Source of the DNA: an uncultured Ectothiorhodospiraceae bacterium
Lineage (GTDB): Bacteria; Pseudomonadota; Gammaproteobacteria; UBA6429; Thiohalophilaceae
Length of the DNA stretch: 64,000 nt
Assembly (NCBI GenBank): GCA_947260005.1
Contig: CAMYOL010000065.1
Span: 1-64,000, forward strand
Direction: 5' to 3'
Below the pieces are notes generated by a model. It had not been told where the DNA came from. It saw nothing but the letters and a program-made list of their open reading frames with translations, and ran no database searches. This document shows, in pieces, positions 1 to 9,471 of the stretch (positions are counted from its first letter, which is position 1; each line of letters begins with the position of its first letter). Both the position numbers and the translations under genes were made by a program.

Positions 1-49
1 GGAATAAAATTAACTAACTTTAAAATAGAGTGAGAGAAGAGGGGTAAAC

Positions 50-943
50 ATGTCAGACTCAAAATATTATTTGCCCGAGCCGAGTCACTGGCCTTTAGTC
101 GGTTCAGTAGGTTTGTTTGTAACCATGTTTGGTTTTGCAAATGCATTACCAACAACAGTTGATGGTCAAATTGGCAGCTTAATACCAATGTACATCGGCT
201 TGTTCATCATTGCCTTTATGATGTTTGGTTGGTTCGGTACCGTTATACGTGAAAGCGAGAGCGGTAAATATAATGCACAAGTTGATACATCGTTTCGTAT
301 GGGAATGATGTGGTTCATCTTCTCTGAAGTAATGTTCTTCGCGGCATTCTTCGGCGCGTTATTTTATGTGCGTCAATTATCTATTCCCTGGTTAGCCGGT
401 GAAGGTAATAATGCGATGACAAACGAATTGCTTTGGAAGGGCTTTGAAGGTGGCTGGGCTTCAGTCGGTAATCCTTTAGTTAATCCAGATCCTGAAGTAT
501 TCCCAACACCAAAGGATGTGATTCCGGCAACGGGTCTTCCGCTTATAAACACCATCTTGTTACTTAGCTCAAGTGTGACCGTTACCTTTGCTCATCATGC
601 GTTAAAAGCAGGTCATCGTGCGAAACTAAACATCTGGTTACTTATTACCGTTATCCTCGGCTTTGTATTTGTTGGCTTGCAAGCACAAGAATATATTCAT
701 GCCTATAGAGATTTAGATCTGAAACTAACGAGTGGTAGCTATGGTTCAACCTTCTTTATGCTGACCGGCTTCCATGGATTGCATGTAACGATCGGTGCAA
801 CGATGTTGACCATTATGTTGTTTAGAACGCTTAAAGGTCATTTTACCGAGAAAAACCACTTTGCATTTGAAGCAGCGGCCTGGTACTGGCACTTTGTAGA
901 TGTTGTCTGGGTTGGTTTGTTTATCTTTGTTTACTGGGTATAA
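50..943 (+). CDS. ctaE: Cytochrome c oxidase subunit III (aa3 type)
   Basis: Third core membrane subunit of the proton-pumping aa3-type cytochrome c oxidase. The 297-residue protein has seven hydrophobic segments and typical subunit III stretches such as WFIFSEVMFFAAFF near residue 87 and the C-terminal AAAWYWHFVDVVW. A loop of about 40 residues rich in Asn and Pro lies between helices III and IV, as in gammaproteobacterial versions. AGAGGGG sits just upstream of the start. Subunits I and II would lie before the window edge. A strong hairpin terminator follows, so this ends the structural-gene transcript. ctaE/coxC naming varies between species. Confidence 0.96.
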   Translation: MSDSKYYLPEPSHWPLVGSVGLFVTMFGFANALPTTVDGQIGSLIPMYIGLFIIAFMMFGWFGTVIRESESGKYNAQVDTSFRMGMMWFIFSEVMFFAAFFGALFYVRQLSIPWLAGEGNNAMTNELLWKGFEGGWASVGNPLVNPDPEVFPTPKDVIPATGLPLINTILLLSSSVTVTFAHHALKAGHRAKLNIWLLITVILGFVFVGLQAQEYIHAYRDLDLKLTSGSYGSTFFMLTGFHGLHVTIGATMLTIMLFRTLKGHFTEKNHFAFEAAAWYWHFVDVVWVGLFIFVYWV

Positions 944-969
944 GAGGCAAGGGTAAAAGCAAGAAACTA

Positions 970-997
970 AAAGGCGCCGGGTTCGGCGCCTTTTTTC
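970..997. terminator. Rho-independent terminator after cox subunit III
   Basis: The stem GGCGCC-gggttc-GGCGCC is followed by six or more T. A-rich sequence on the other side lets it also end the convergent DUF2909 gene. Confidence 0.85.
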
Positions 998-1275
998 TAT
1001 TCTGGGTTTTTATTTGTTTTCTGTTGTTCCTGTTTTTGCTGTTCCATTTTTTCTTCTACAATTTTATCAACCATCGCAGGGTTCATATTAGTTTTAAGGT
1101 AACCTAATTGATGGCCAACAATGAGAAAAACAATGAGCGCTACGGAGAGGCCAACTCGAACCGATAAAGCGTTAACCATACGGTTGGACTGGCCTTTATC
1201 TTTGATAAACGCAAATAATGCAAAAAACAAACTTATGACAATCAGAAGTAGCAGTACTAAAATAGCAATTTTCAT
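997..1275 (-). CDS. DUF2909 twin-transmembrane protein
   Basis: A 92-residue protein with two membrane helices (about residues 3-22 and 37-58) and a charged Glu/Gln/Lys-rich tail. It matches the DUF2909 family, which is regularly found on the opposite strand between cox subunit III and SURF1 in gammaproteobacteria. I chose the start at 1275 because GGAG lies about 7 nt upstream; an in-frame ATG at 1287 has no such site. The function is unknown, and location suggests a link to oxidase assembly. It is convergent with ctaE and divergent from SURF1. Confidence 0.8.
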   Translation of the reverse strand: MKIAILVLLLLIVISLFFALFAFIKDKGQSNRMVNALSVRVGLSVALIVFLIVGHQLGYLKTNMNPAMVDKIVEEKMEQQKQEQQKTNKNPE

Positions 1276-1322
1276 AACCAGCTCCAAATGGATACAGGAC
1301 TGAGTATAAACGATCTGGATAA

Positions 1323-2051
1323 ATGATGCGCATTGGTCACTATCAATTTAAGCCCAAATGGGTACCTTCAATATTAACAATACTGATGCTACCGATCCTG
1401 ATTGCCCTGGGTTTTTGGCAGCTAAGTAGAGCCGAAGAAAAGCAGCAAATACTTGACCAGCGAAATCAGAGAATGGCGTTGCCCAAAAATGTTTTAACGT
1501 CGATTCCAAAAGACTTATCTGAAATCGAGTATCGCAGGCTGGTTATTAAAGGCAAATATCTAAATCAGTACCCAATCTATATTGATAATAAAGTTTATCA
1601 AGGACAAGTTGGTTACCAGATTGTTATACCATTCATGATAGCAGGCAGTGATGAGCTGATCCTTGTTAATCGAGGTTGGGTTAAAGCAACTGAATCGAGA
1701 AGTCGTCTACCCGTCGTACCGTTTATTGAAACTGAAGTTACCTTAAACGGCCAGGTTAAACTAAATTCAAAAGACGTGGCGAGTTTAGGCAGCAAAAATC
1801 GATTGGGAAATGACTGGCCGGCCCTGGTAAGGTGGGTGGATCCACTGGCCTTGGATAAAGATATACCTGGAAAAGTTGCCCCGTTTGTCTTTTTACAGGA
1901 TCCAGAGCCAATAGATGAGCTAAAAAGAGAATGGGTTTTTATTAATGCGCCACCTGAAAAAAGTATCAGTTATGCATTACAGTGGTTTAGCCTGGCAGGG
2001 TTACTCTTTATAATATATATCGTTGTGAATACTAAGCGAATTAAGAATTAG
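1323..2051 (+). CDS. SURF1 family cytochrome oxidase assembly protein
   Basis: A membrane protein that helps insert heme a into subunit I of aa3 oxidases. The 242 residues have the family layout: a first transmembrane helix (about 15-33, followed by LGFWQLSRAEEK), a large periplasmic domain and a C-terminal helix (about 217-236). Other SURF1 features are GxYLNQYPIYIDN in the middle and NRGWV near residue 116. It begins a short run with the CxxxC protein and ctaB. Confidence 0.92.
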   Translation: MMRIGHYQFKPKWVPSILTILMLPILIALGFWQLSRAEEKQQILDQRNQRMALPKNVLTSIPKDLSEIEYRRLVIKGKYLNQYPIYIDNKVYQGQVGYQIVIPFMIAGSDELILVNRGWVKATESRSRLPVVPFIETEVTLNGQVKLNSKDVASLGSKNRLGNDWPALVRWVDPLALDKDIPGKVAPFVFLQDPEPIDELKREWVFINAPPEKSISYALQWFSLAGLLFIIYIVVNTKRIKN

Positions 2052-2060
2052 GCCAAACAA

Positions 2061-2684
2061 ATGAATGAAATCGATCCGAAACAACAAACACGTTCGCGTT
2101 GGACATTGATTATCCTGGTTGCGGTATTTGCCTCGCCAATAATCTTAGCCTTTATCGTTTATAAAAATAAATGGATGATACCATCGGGTAGAGTCAGTCA
2201 CGGTGTGATTATTTCACCCGCCCAACCATTATCAAAATTTACTGTTAACACCCAGAAAGATACCAAATTTGGTCTCGAAGACATACGTCGTAAATGGTCG
2301 TATATTTATGTGATCGAAAAGGAATGTGATGATGCGTGTCAGCTGAATCTGGTCAAAATGCGAAATGCGAGAATAGGGCAAGGGGCGGAAGGCCGACGTG
2401 TTAATTATTATCTGATCCTCACCTCTGAAACCAAGGTAGATTGGTTTTCTGACGAATTTAAGAAGGCTCATCCGAAGTTGAAGATTTTATATGCGAATAG
2501 TGATGGTGCCAAATCGTTATTAAAAACACTAAAAGGTACTGAGCAAAGCCGGATAGAAGAGATGAAACGTGTCTATATGATTGATCCATTGGGAAATTAT
2601 ATGATGTTTTATGAAGATGGCTTTGATTCACTGGGCATTATGGAAGATTTGAAGCTGCTATTGAAGGCATCTCAAATAGGTTAA
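2061..2684 (+). CDS. SCO-like thioredoxin-fold membrane protein of the cox locus
   Basis: A 207-residue protein with one N-terminal membrane helix (about 16-34) and a periplasmic domain. ECDDAC, near residue 89, gives a CxxxC motif like the copper-binding site of SCO proteins; the Asp-Pro-x-Gly turn near the end (MIDPLGNYMM) also fits a thioredoxin-like fold. Family members usually lie between SURF1 and heme A synthase and are annotated as hypothetical. I infer a copper or redox chaperone role for the aa3 oxidase; no catalytic evidence is visible. The gap to SURF1 is 9 nt. Confidence 0.7.
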   Translation: MNEIDPKQQTRSRWTLIILVAVFASPIILAFIVYKNKWMIPSGRVSHGVIISPAQPLSKFTVNTQKDTKFGLEDIRRKWSYIYVIEKECDDACQLNLVKMRNARIGQGAEGRRVNYYLILTSETKVDWFSDEFKKAHPKLKILYANSDGAKSLLKTLKGTEQSRIEEMKRVYMIDPLGNYMMFYEDGFDSLGIMEDLKLLLKASQIG

Positions 2685-2724
2685 CAGCTTAACTAATAGT
2701 TGAGATAAATGGTAAACTACACTT

Positions 2725-3669
2725 ATGTCCGAACAAGTAGACAATCAGACTAATATTCACCAGGACAAACCTGGGGAAGGCCGGACAAATATGGGTTGGT
2801 CAACGGACTGGCGTGATTATTACGACCTGTGCAAGCCTAAGGTGGTGGGTCTTATCATATTTACCGCGATTGTTGGCATGCTGTTAGCAGTCCCGGGCTT
2901 ACCAGAGTTTAGTGCGGTATTATTTGGCACGCTGGGGATTGGGCTTGCCTCTGCTTCCGCTGCTGCAATTAATCAAATCGTCGATCAAAAAGTCGATGCC
3001 GATATGCAGCGCACAAATCAACGACCCATACCGCAAGGGAATTTATCTAATCGCCATGCACTGATATTTGCTTTTGCGATTGGAATTATCGCCATGTTGA
3101 TCCTGGTGTTTCTGGTCAATATCCTCACCGCCGTTTTAACTTTTCTGTCATTAATCGGTTATGCGGTTATTTATACGATGTTTCTGAAACGGGCAACGCC
3201 TCAGAATATTGTTATTGGTGGCGCTGCAGGGGCCGCGCCCCCTGTGCTTGGCTGGACGGCAATCACAGGGACTATTGATCCGAATAGTCTTTGGTTGTTT
3301 CTGATTATTTTTGCCTGGACGCCCCCTCATTTTTGGGCGTTAGCCATTCACCGCCGGGATGAATATGCAAAGGTCGATATTCCCATGTTGCCGGTTACCC
3401 ATGGCATCGATTTTACTCGGCTACATGTATTGCTCTATACAATCATACTTATAATAGTGACTATCTTTCCTTATCTCGTTGGAATGACCGGTATCGTCTA
3501 CCTGCTGGCTACTCTTATCCTTGATGGCATATTTTTATTTTATGTCTTAAAGTTACAGAAAAGTCTTAAAGATGGCATTGCCATGAAAACCTTTGGATTT
3601 TCAATACTTTACCTCATGCTGCTGTTCGCCGTCCTGCTTATCGACCACTATATCCCCTATTCAAACTAA
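2725..3669 (+). CDS. ctaB: Protoheme IX farnesyltransferase (heme O synthase)
   Basis: Transfers a farnesyl group to heme B to make heme O for heme-copper oxidases. It is a multispanning inner-membrane prenyltransferase of 314 residues with the UbiA-type first Asp motif (NQIVDQKVDADMQRTNQRP, near residues 85-103) and the second conserved region WTPPHFWALA with DEYAKVDIPMLPVTHG. A soluble N-terminal extension of about 35 residues precedes the first helix. The gene follows the CxxxC protein by only 40 nt; heme A synthase, which often lies here, is missing. Confidence 0.95.
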   Translation: MSEQVDNQTNIHQDKPGEGRTNMGWSTDWRDYYDLCKPKVVGLIIFTAIVGMLLAVPGLPEFSAVLFGTLGIGLASASAAAINQIVDQKVDADMQRTNQRPIPQGNLSNRHALIFAFAIGIIAMLILVFLVNILTAVLTFLSLIGYAVIYTMFLKRATPQNIVIGGAAGAAPPVLGWTAITGTIDPNSLWLFLIIFAWTPPHFWALAIHRRDEYAKVDIPMLPVTHGIDFTRLHVLLYTIILIIVTIFPYLVGMTGIVYLLATLILDGIFLFYVLKLQKSLKDGIAMKTFGFSILYLMLLFAVLLIDHYIPYSN

Positions 3670-3733
3670 ACTATTTTTCTCTCTAACCCCTTGTTTTCAT
3701 TAGATTAAATAATGAATTACTGGGTATTCGTAA

Positions 3734-3763
3734 ATTTCTGTTGATCCAGAAATACCATATAAT
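3734..3763 (+). promoter_or_regulatory. Putative ccoN operon promoter with dyad operator
   Basis: A perfect 7-bp inverted repeat, ATTTCTG-ttgatc-CAGAAAT (3734-3753), lies just before a TATAAT hexamer (3758-3763), where it would overlap the -35 region. TTGAT inside it recalls half an FNR/Anr box but the other half does not match, so the regulator is unknown. This 184-nt gap is the only sizeable space before ccoN. Confidence 0.35.
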
Positions 3764-3853
3764 TTATCATATAAGGATATTCTTATTTACTAATTAAATT
3801 AACGGTCCAGGTGGCCGATAGATAGTCCAACTAAATTTTGAGGCCAGCCGAGC

Positions 3854-5314
3854 ATGAGTTCCATCTCACTAACTAACTCCCAACCTTACAACTACGACAT
3901 CATTCGCAAATTCACCGTGATGGCCATAATTTGGGGGGTATTAGGTATGACCGCCGGGGTGTATATCGCACTTGAACTGACCTGGCCTGCATTTAACCTC
4001 GATATACCGGCAATAACATTTGGTCGCCTGCGTCCTGTGCATACAACTCTGGTGATTTTTGGTTTTGGCGGCAGCGCCTTGTTTGCAACATCCTATTATG
4101 TGGTGCAGCGTACCTGTCAGGTTCGTTTGACTTCAGATGTGATGGCCAATATGACCTTTTGGGGCTGGCAGATCGCCATTACCTTAGCAGCTGTAAGCTA
4201 TATGGCTGGTTTTACTCAAGCGCGTGAATATGCGGAAATGGTCTGGCCAATTGATATCTTGATTGCCGTCACCTGGGTAACGTATTTTATTTTATTTGTT
4301 TCTACCTTAGCGAAACGTACTCAACCTCATATCTATGTTGCCAACTGGTTCTTTGTTGCCTTTATTCTGGCGACCGCCATCTTACATATTTTTAACAACA
4401 TGGAAGTCCCTATCAGCTTTTTTAGCTTGAAATCATATAGCCTGCATGCAGGCGTACAAGATGCGATGACGCAATGGTGGTATGGACATAATGCGGTTGG
4501 TTTTTTCTTAACGGCAGCATTTTTAGGCATGATGTATTATTTTGTTCCCAAGCAAGCAGGTCGCCCGGTTTACTCTTACCGTCTTTCTATCATTCACTTC
4601 TGGGCCCTGGTGTTTTTGTATATGTGGGTTGGGGCGCATCACCTGCATTGGACGGCGTTACCTGACTGGACTTCAACTTTAGCGGCGACGTTTTCGATCT
4701 TATTATTACTTCCCTCATGGGGTGGCATGATCAACGGTATCATGACGTTGTCGGGCGCCTGGGATAAGTTACGTAGTGATCCCGTTATACGTTTTTTAAT
4801 CGTGGCACTTTCATTTTATGGAATGTCGACATTCGAAGGACCATTAATGTCATTGAAGAGTGTGAATGCGCTTTCTCATTACACTGACTGGACAATCGGA
4901 CACGTTCACTCCGGTGCGTTAGGTTGGGTTGCGATGGTGACCTTTGGATCGTTTTACCATCTAATCCCGCGCTTGTGGGAAACGAAGATGTACAGCGATA
5001 AGTTAATCTTCCTGCATTTCTGGCTCGCCACGGTCGGTATTGTTCTTTATATCAGTGCAATGTGGGTCGCCGGGATTGGCCAGGGCTTAATGCTGCGTGC
5101 ATTTGATGAGTATGGAAATCTTGCTTACACATTTATAGAAACCGTTGAGTTTTTATATCACCCTTATGCCGTTCGAGCATTCGGAGGAATGTTCTTTGTC
5201 GCAGGAATAATCGTCATGGCCTATAACGTCTTTATGACAATTCGCAAAGGGCGAATCGAAAAAGCAGCTTTAGAAGAAAAGCTGGCTGCAAAATTAGCGA
5301 AAGTACAGGGGTAG
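3854..5314 (+). CDS. ccoN: cbb3-type cytochrome c oxidase subunit I
   Basis: Catalytic subunit of the high-affinity cbb3 oxidase, holding heme b and the heme b3-CuB site. The 486-residue protein has about 12 membrane helices. Candidate ligands are visible: His in [13 protein letters not shown] (low-spin heme), [11 protein letters not shown] and [10 protein letters not shown] (CuB) and HVHSGALGW near the heme b3 ligand. The C-terminal tail is Lys/Glu/Ala-rich. First gene of a complete cco operon; ccoO starts 9 nt later. Confidence 0.97.
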   Translation: MSSISLTNSQPYNYDIIRKFTVMAIIWGVLGMTAGVYIALELTWPAFNLDIPAITFGRLRPVHTTLVIFGFGGSALFATSYYVVQRTCQVRLTSDVMANMTFWGWQIAITLAAVSYMAGFTQAREYAEMVWPIDILIAVTWVTYFILFVSTLAKRTQPHIYVANWFFVAFILATAILHIFNNMEVPISFFSLKSYSLHAGVQDAMTQWWYGHNAVGFFLTAAFLGMMYYFVPKQAGRPVYSYRLSIIHFWALVFLYMWVGAHHLHWTALPDWTSTLAATFSILLLLPSWGGMINGIMTLSGAWDKLRSDPVIRFLIVALSFYGMSTFEGPLMSLKSVNALSHYTDWTIGHVHSGALGWVAMVTFGSFYHLIPRLWETKMYSDKLIFLHFWLATVGIVLYISAMWVAGIGQGLMLRAFDEYGNLAYTFIETVEFLYHPYAVRAFGGMFFVAGIIVMAYNVFMTIRKGRIEKAALEEKLAAKLAKVQG

Positions 5315-5323
5315 AGTTAAAAC

Positions 5324-6073
5324 ATGAAACACGAAACAATAGAAACTCACGCCGGCATATTAATTGTACTGACCTTGATCGTAATTAGTATCGGTGGATT
5401 GGTTGAAATCCTCCCGTTATATTTTATTGATGATACCGTTGAAGAAGTGAAGGTCGATGGGATTGAAAGTGTTCGTCCTTATACGCCATTGGAATTACGT
5501 GGTCGCGATCTCTATCAACGTGAAGGTTGTTATACCTGCCATTCACAAATGATTCGCCCGTTCCGGGATGAAAAATTACGCTATGGTCATTATTCCCTGG
5601 CTGCTGAGTCTAAATATGATCATCCTTTCCAATGGGGCTCGAAAAGAACAGGGCCTGATCTGGCACGGGTCGGTGGTAAATACTCCAATGAATGGCATGT
5701 GCAGCATTTAGTGAATCCCCGTTCTACCGTTAAAGAATCTATTATGCCTAATTACGGCTGGTTCCTGGAAAATCCATTACAGTTCAATGATATTGCCGAC
5801 CGAATGCGCGCACTCAAATTGGTTGGTGTTCCATATTCTGAAACACAGGCTGAATATGAACTCAATATTAAGAACTTTGGTAAAGAAGTGGCTAATCAAC
5901 TTGATATTACTCAAGCTGAGGCAAATCTGATCGAGCAGGCGGTATCTAAAAATTACGATGGATATATAGCTGAAATTACTGAAATGGATGCGATGGTCGC
6001 TTACTTGCAGGTACTTGGGACGATGGTCGACTTTAAACAATTTGATGATGGATACTTTGCTACCTTCAGGTAA
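5324..6073 (+). CDS. ccoO: cbb3-type cytochrome c oxidase subunit II (monoheme)
   Basis: Membrane-anchored c-type cytochrome that passes electrons to CcoN. 249 residues, with an N-terminal membrane helix (about 10-34), one heme c motif CYTCH at residues 69-73, and a likely axial Met in ESIMPNYGW. The length is slightly above the common 200-240 because of an insertion after residue 170. It lies between ccoN and ccoQ. Confidence 0.96.
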   Translation: MKHETIETHAGILIVLTLIVISIGGLVEILPLYFIDDTVEEVKVDGIESVRPYTPLELRGRDLYQREGCYTCHSQMIRPFRDEKLRYGHYSLAAESKYDHPFQWGSKRTGPDLARVGGKYSNEWHVQHLVNPRSTVKESIMPNYGWFLENPLQFNDIADRMRALKLVGVPYSETQAEYELNIKNFGKEVANQLDITQAEANLIEQAVSKNYDGYIAEITEMDAMVAYLQVLGTMVDFKQFDDGYFATFR

Positions 6074-6078
6074 TTATT

Positions 6079-6246
6079 ATGTTCGAATGGCTAACCTGGT
6101 TTACCAATATGGAGAATACAAAACCCTTTGCTTTGGTTTTGTATTTTACCTGTTTCGTTGGAATTATTGCTTATGTTTTCATAGGTAAGAAAAGAGCTAA
6201 GCGATTTGAAGAGTATAAGTTTATCCCCTTTGACGAAGACAGTTAA
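6079..6246 (+). CDS. ccoQ: cbb3 oxidase small subunit CcoQ
   Basis: A 55-residue protein starting MFEWLTWF, with one membrane helix (about residues 17-36) and a basic then acidic tail ending FIPFDEDS. Size, single helix and position between ccoO (5 nt before) and ccoP (16 nt after) identify it as CcoQ, which stabilises the complex. Confidence 0.88.
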   Translation: MFEWLTWFTNMENTKPFALVLYFTCFVGIIAYVFIGKKRAKRFEEYKFIPFDEDS

Positions 6247-6262
6247 TTAAAGAGAATTTTTA

Positions 6263-7171
6263 ATGAGTAAAGAGAAGAAAAGCCAGACCGTACAGACCAC
6301 AGGTCATGCCTGGGATGGGGATATACAGGAATTTAACAATCCTTTACCGACCTGGTGGATATGGGGTTTTTATATAACCGTGGTATTTGCAATTGTGTAT
6401 TGGTTCTTATACCCAGCCTGGCCGGTGGGCGACAGTTATACGAAAGGCATGGGGAATACGGTTGAGTACACTACCAAAGAAGGTGAGGTAGTCGTTACAC
6501 ACTGGACGACTCGTGCTCTTTATCAAAAGGAAATGCAGGCTGCGCGGGAACAACAGGCCGTACAACTTGCGAAATACTCTAAATTATCTTTTGATGAGAT
6601 TAAAAAAGATGATGCCATGCGCGCCTATGCAATTTCGGTTGCTAAGGTTTTATTTGCGGATAATTGTGCGGCCTGTCATCAACCTGGTGGCGCTGGTCTA
6701 ATCAGTATGTATCCGAGTCTGGTGGATGATGACTGGATTTGGGGCAGTGACTATAAACAGATTGAAACCAGCATACGCTCGGGACGTAAGGGGGTTATGC
6801 CATCTTTTTCTAAGACGTTAAACGAAAAGCAGATTGATGATGTTGCCTATTATGTACTTAATTATTCATCAAAGCAGAACGATTTTGCACGTGTGAAAAA
6901 TGGTAAGGAAATATTTAATACCAATTGCGCAGCCTGCCACACTCAAAAAGGAATCGGAAACATTCAATTAGGTGCTGCAAATCTGACTGATAAAATTTGG
7001 ACAGTAGCCGGTATCACTGCAAAAATGAAAGATAAAGATAAGATCAACTCAATAAAACAGGTTATTAAAAATGGTATCGCCCGAGAAATGCCGGGCTGGG
7101 AAAATCGTTTTTCAGATCTCGAGATAAAGATGTTAACGTTTTATGTTAATGAGTTAGGTAGTAAACAGTAA
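6263..7171 (+). CDS. ccoP: cbb3-type cytochrome c oxidase subunit III (diheme)
   Basis: Diheme cytochrome c that delivers electrons to the cbb3 complex. 302 residues: an N-terminal region with HAWDGDIQEFNNPLPTWW preceding one helix (about 31-50), then two heme c domains with CAACH at residues 135-139 and CAACH at 222-226. RKGVMPSF and AREMPGW carry the probable axial Met residues. GAGAATTTTTA precedes the start. It follows ccoQ directly. Confidence 0.97.
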   Translation: MSKEKKSQTVQTTGHAWDGDIQEFNNPLPTWWIWGFYITVVFAIVYWFLYPAWPVGDSYTKGMGNTVEYTTKEGEVVVTHWTTRALYQKEMQAAREQQAVQLAKYSKLSFDEIKKDDAMRAYAISVAKVLFADNCAACHQPGGAGLISMYPSLVDDDWIWGSDYKQIETSIRSGRKGVMPSFSKTLNEKQIDDVAYYVLNYSSKQNDFARVKNGKEIFNTNCAACHTQKGIGNIQLGAANLTDKIWTVAGITAKMKDKDKINSIKQVIKNGIAREMPGWENRFSDLEIKMLTFYVNELGSKQ

Positions 7172-7243
7172 TGTATCTTAGATGTTAACTATTTATTCTA
7201 TTTTCATGGAACAATGTTAATTTTATGTGACAGGTTTTAGTTT

Positions 7244-8647
7244 ATGTCCGACTCCGCATTGTACATAGACAAACGTGTCCCTGTATTTCCTCGTTCCGTA
7301 AAAGGATTTTACCGCAACCTTAAGACAGCCATTTTAATATTAGCTTATGGTGTTTATTTTCTTTTACCATGGATACCCTGGCAGCGTGGTCAGGGACCGA
7401 GTCAAACTATTCTGTTTGATATTGTCAATCGTCGGTTTTATATTTTTGATCTAACTGTTTATGCGCAGGATATATTCTGGTTAGCAGGTTTCCTGATAAT
7501 CGGTGCTTTCTTACTTTTTTATATAACCGGTATTTTAGGTCGAGTCTTTTGTGGGTATTTCTGTTTTCAGACCTTATGGACGGATGTCTTTATCGCAATA
7601 GAAAGGATGGTTCAGGGGGAACGTAATAAACGTATCAAACTTGCTAATCAAGAGTGGAATGGACGTAAAATTTTTCTCATAGCCACGACCTGGATACTTT
7701 GGGTTTTAGTCAGTTTCTGGACAGGGCTATCCTTTACCTTATATTGGGGAGAAGCGAACCAGTTAATTATAGATTTTTTTACTGGTCAGGCTCCTTTCCC
7801 GGCCTATGCGACAACCTTGTTTCTAACTGCAACGACCCTGGTGATGGCCGGTTTAGCTCGTGAGCAAGTGTGTACTTATATGTGTCCTTATGCCCGTTTT
7901 CAAGGTGCAATGTTTGATAAAGATACGGTCGTGGTTGCTTATGATTCAATTCGTGGTGAACGTGATAATGGACGTTTAAAACCGGATAAACAAAACCTGC
8001 CTGCGCAGTACCGTACTGAGAATGAGATTGGTGACTGTATTGATTGTGGATATTGTGTCCAGGTCTGTCCGGTTGGAATCGATATTCGCGATGGTATTCA
8101 GTATCAATGTATAACGTGTGCCTTATGTATTGATGCCTGTAATAATGTTATGGACGCAGTCAAATATCCTCGCGGTTTAATAAGTTACACCTCAGAGTCA
8201 AATATTGAAGGTCAAAAAGGCGCCGCCTGGCTGAAACCCAAGAACTTAGGGTATGCAGCGATTATATTAGTAACGAGTATTACCCTGATATATAGCATGT
8301 TAAATAAGTCTCAAATTGAATTACATGTTAAACAGGTTCGTCAGCCATTGTATATTCAACTATCAGATGGACAGGTTCAAAATCGATATGATCTTAAGGT
8401 TTTTAACAAAAAACAAACGGCAATCGAACTTGAGATAGGGATAACAGGATTACCCGGAGCACAACTTGATGTGAGGCCAGCAAAACGGTTTAATGTTGCA
8501 TCTGGGGAAAGTTTCGTCCTGAATGCTCGTGTGGCGATAAACCCTAAAAGCCTGAGTGTCGATTATCAGGAGTTTAGCTTTGTGCTAAAAACAATCGACA
8601 ATGAAGAAAGCATTACCGTTTCAGCACAGCACTTTTTGCCAAATTAG
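7244..8647 (+). CDS. ccoG: Cytochrome oxidase accessory protein, ferredoxin type
   Basis: A membrane iron-sulfur protein needed for copper delivery to cbb3 oxidase; CcoG reduces cupric copper. 467 residues with several membrane helices, paired Cys motifs in the membrane part (CGYFCFQ and CTYMCPYARFQ), two [4Fe-4S] motifs (CIDCGYCVQVCP and CITCALCIDACN around residues 265-300), and a C-terminal Ig-like periplasmic domain. The start is 72 nt after ccoP. It begins the assembly part of the operon. Confidence 0.95.
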   Translation: MSDSALYIDKRVPVFPRSVKGFYRNLKTAILILAYGVYFLLPWIPWQRGQGPSQTILFDIVNRRFYIFDLTVYAQDIFWLAGFLIIGAFLLFYITGILGRVFCGYFCFQTLWTDVFIAIERMVQGERNKRIKLANQEWNGRKIFLIATTWILWVLVSFWTGLSFTLYWGEANQLIIDFFTGQAPFPAYATTLFLTATTLVMAGLAREQVCTYMCPYARFQGAMFDKDTVVVAYDSIRGERDNGRLKPDKQNLPAQYRTENEIGDCIDCGYCVQVCPVGIDIRDGIQYQCITCALCIDACNNVMDAVKYPRGLISYTSESNIEGQKGAAWLKPKNLGYAAIILVTSITLIYSMLNKSQIELHVKQVRQPLYIQLSDGQVQNRYDLKVFNKKQTAIELEIGITGLPGAQLDVRPAKRFNVASGESFVLNARVAINPKSLSVDYQEFSFVLKTIDNEESITVSAQHFLPN

Positions 8648-8667
8648 ATAATATTAAAGGAAAAGCA

Positions 8668-9471
8668 TTGAATCTTCTCATTAGTCTACCGGTTGGAATT
8701 GCGATTATTATAATCGGATATATTGTGACCTTACGAGTGACCAATATTAACCGTTACGTACTTGCCGGTGTATTCGCTTTATCGATTGCCGCTGTCTATA
8801 GTTTTATCGCTGCAGTTAACTGGCCCGGTGCGGATGTCTATGCCATTCATTTAGCATTGTTTTTATTGGCGCTCTACGCAACGACGATTATTTCAAGCCA
8901 AAAAAATAATTCAAAAAAAATGCATTGGGGCCCAAAGGCAATATTTACCTTTTTTGCGGTTGTATTAATTACCAATTCGGTGTTTGTTTATCTTGCTCAA
9001 ACCGGGATGAGCTCTGATTTGGCAAAATGGTTTTTACCCGAGCCGAAAAGTAAGGCAGAGGTACAGTCGGTTTTTCCTGGAGTAGTCAGCCATGATTTTC
9101 GTGAAAAGGAAAGTCAGTTTAATGCCTATCAGCAACAACGATTAAAACAGGAATCACTAGGCTGGACGGTTAAATTAGGCTGGAAAAACGCTGCTCTGAT
9201 TGAAAAATCAAATACCTTTATGTTAAACATAACTCAAAGTACCGGTGAGCCTCTCAAAGATGCTAAAGTTACGGCGAAATTTCTTTATCCGGCTAATTTG
9301 AAATACGATCAGGAGCATCAACTAATTGAGCAGGCCAATGGTTTCTATTCAGTTAAAATGGAATTACTTCAACCTGGAAACTGGGATGTGATTGTTAATA
9401 TACAACATGCTAATGGGTCGTACGAAATACGATCGAAAACGACCTTAAAATCGAATACGAAACTCAGGTAA
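8668..9471 (+). CDS. ccoH: FixH/CcoH family oxidase assembly protein
   Basis: A cbb3 assembly factor linked to copper delivery. At 267 residues it is longer than the usual 160-180 because several hydrophobic segments (about residues 1-115) precede the typical FixH part, a transmembrane helix plus a periplasmic Ig-like domain (SLGWTVKLGW to NYEIRSK-like end). The start is TTG at 8668 with AAAGGAAA upstream; no ATG fits. Its stop overlaps the ccoI start by one base (9471), implying coupled translation. Confidence 0.85.
   Translation: MNLLISLPVGIAIIIIGYIVTLRVTNINRYVLAGVFALSIAAVYSFIAAVNWPGADVYAIHLALFLLALYATTIISSQKNNSKKMHWGPKAIFTFFAVVLITNSVFVYLAQTGMSSDLAKWFLPEPKSKAEVQSVFPGVVSHDFREKESQFNAYQQQRLKQESLGWTVKLGWKNAALIEKSNTFMLNITQSTGEPLKDAKVTAKFLYPANLKYDQEHQLIEQANGFYSVKMELLQPGNWDVIVNIQHANGSYEIRSKTTLKSNTKLR

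Noticed and set aside
3741-3753. FNR/Anr box before ccoN
   Set aside because: Only the left TTGAT half fits; the right half matches 2 of 5 bases.
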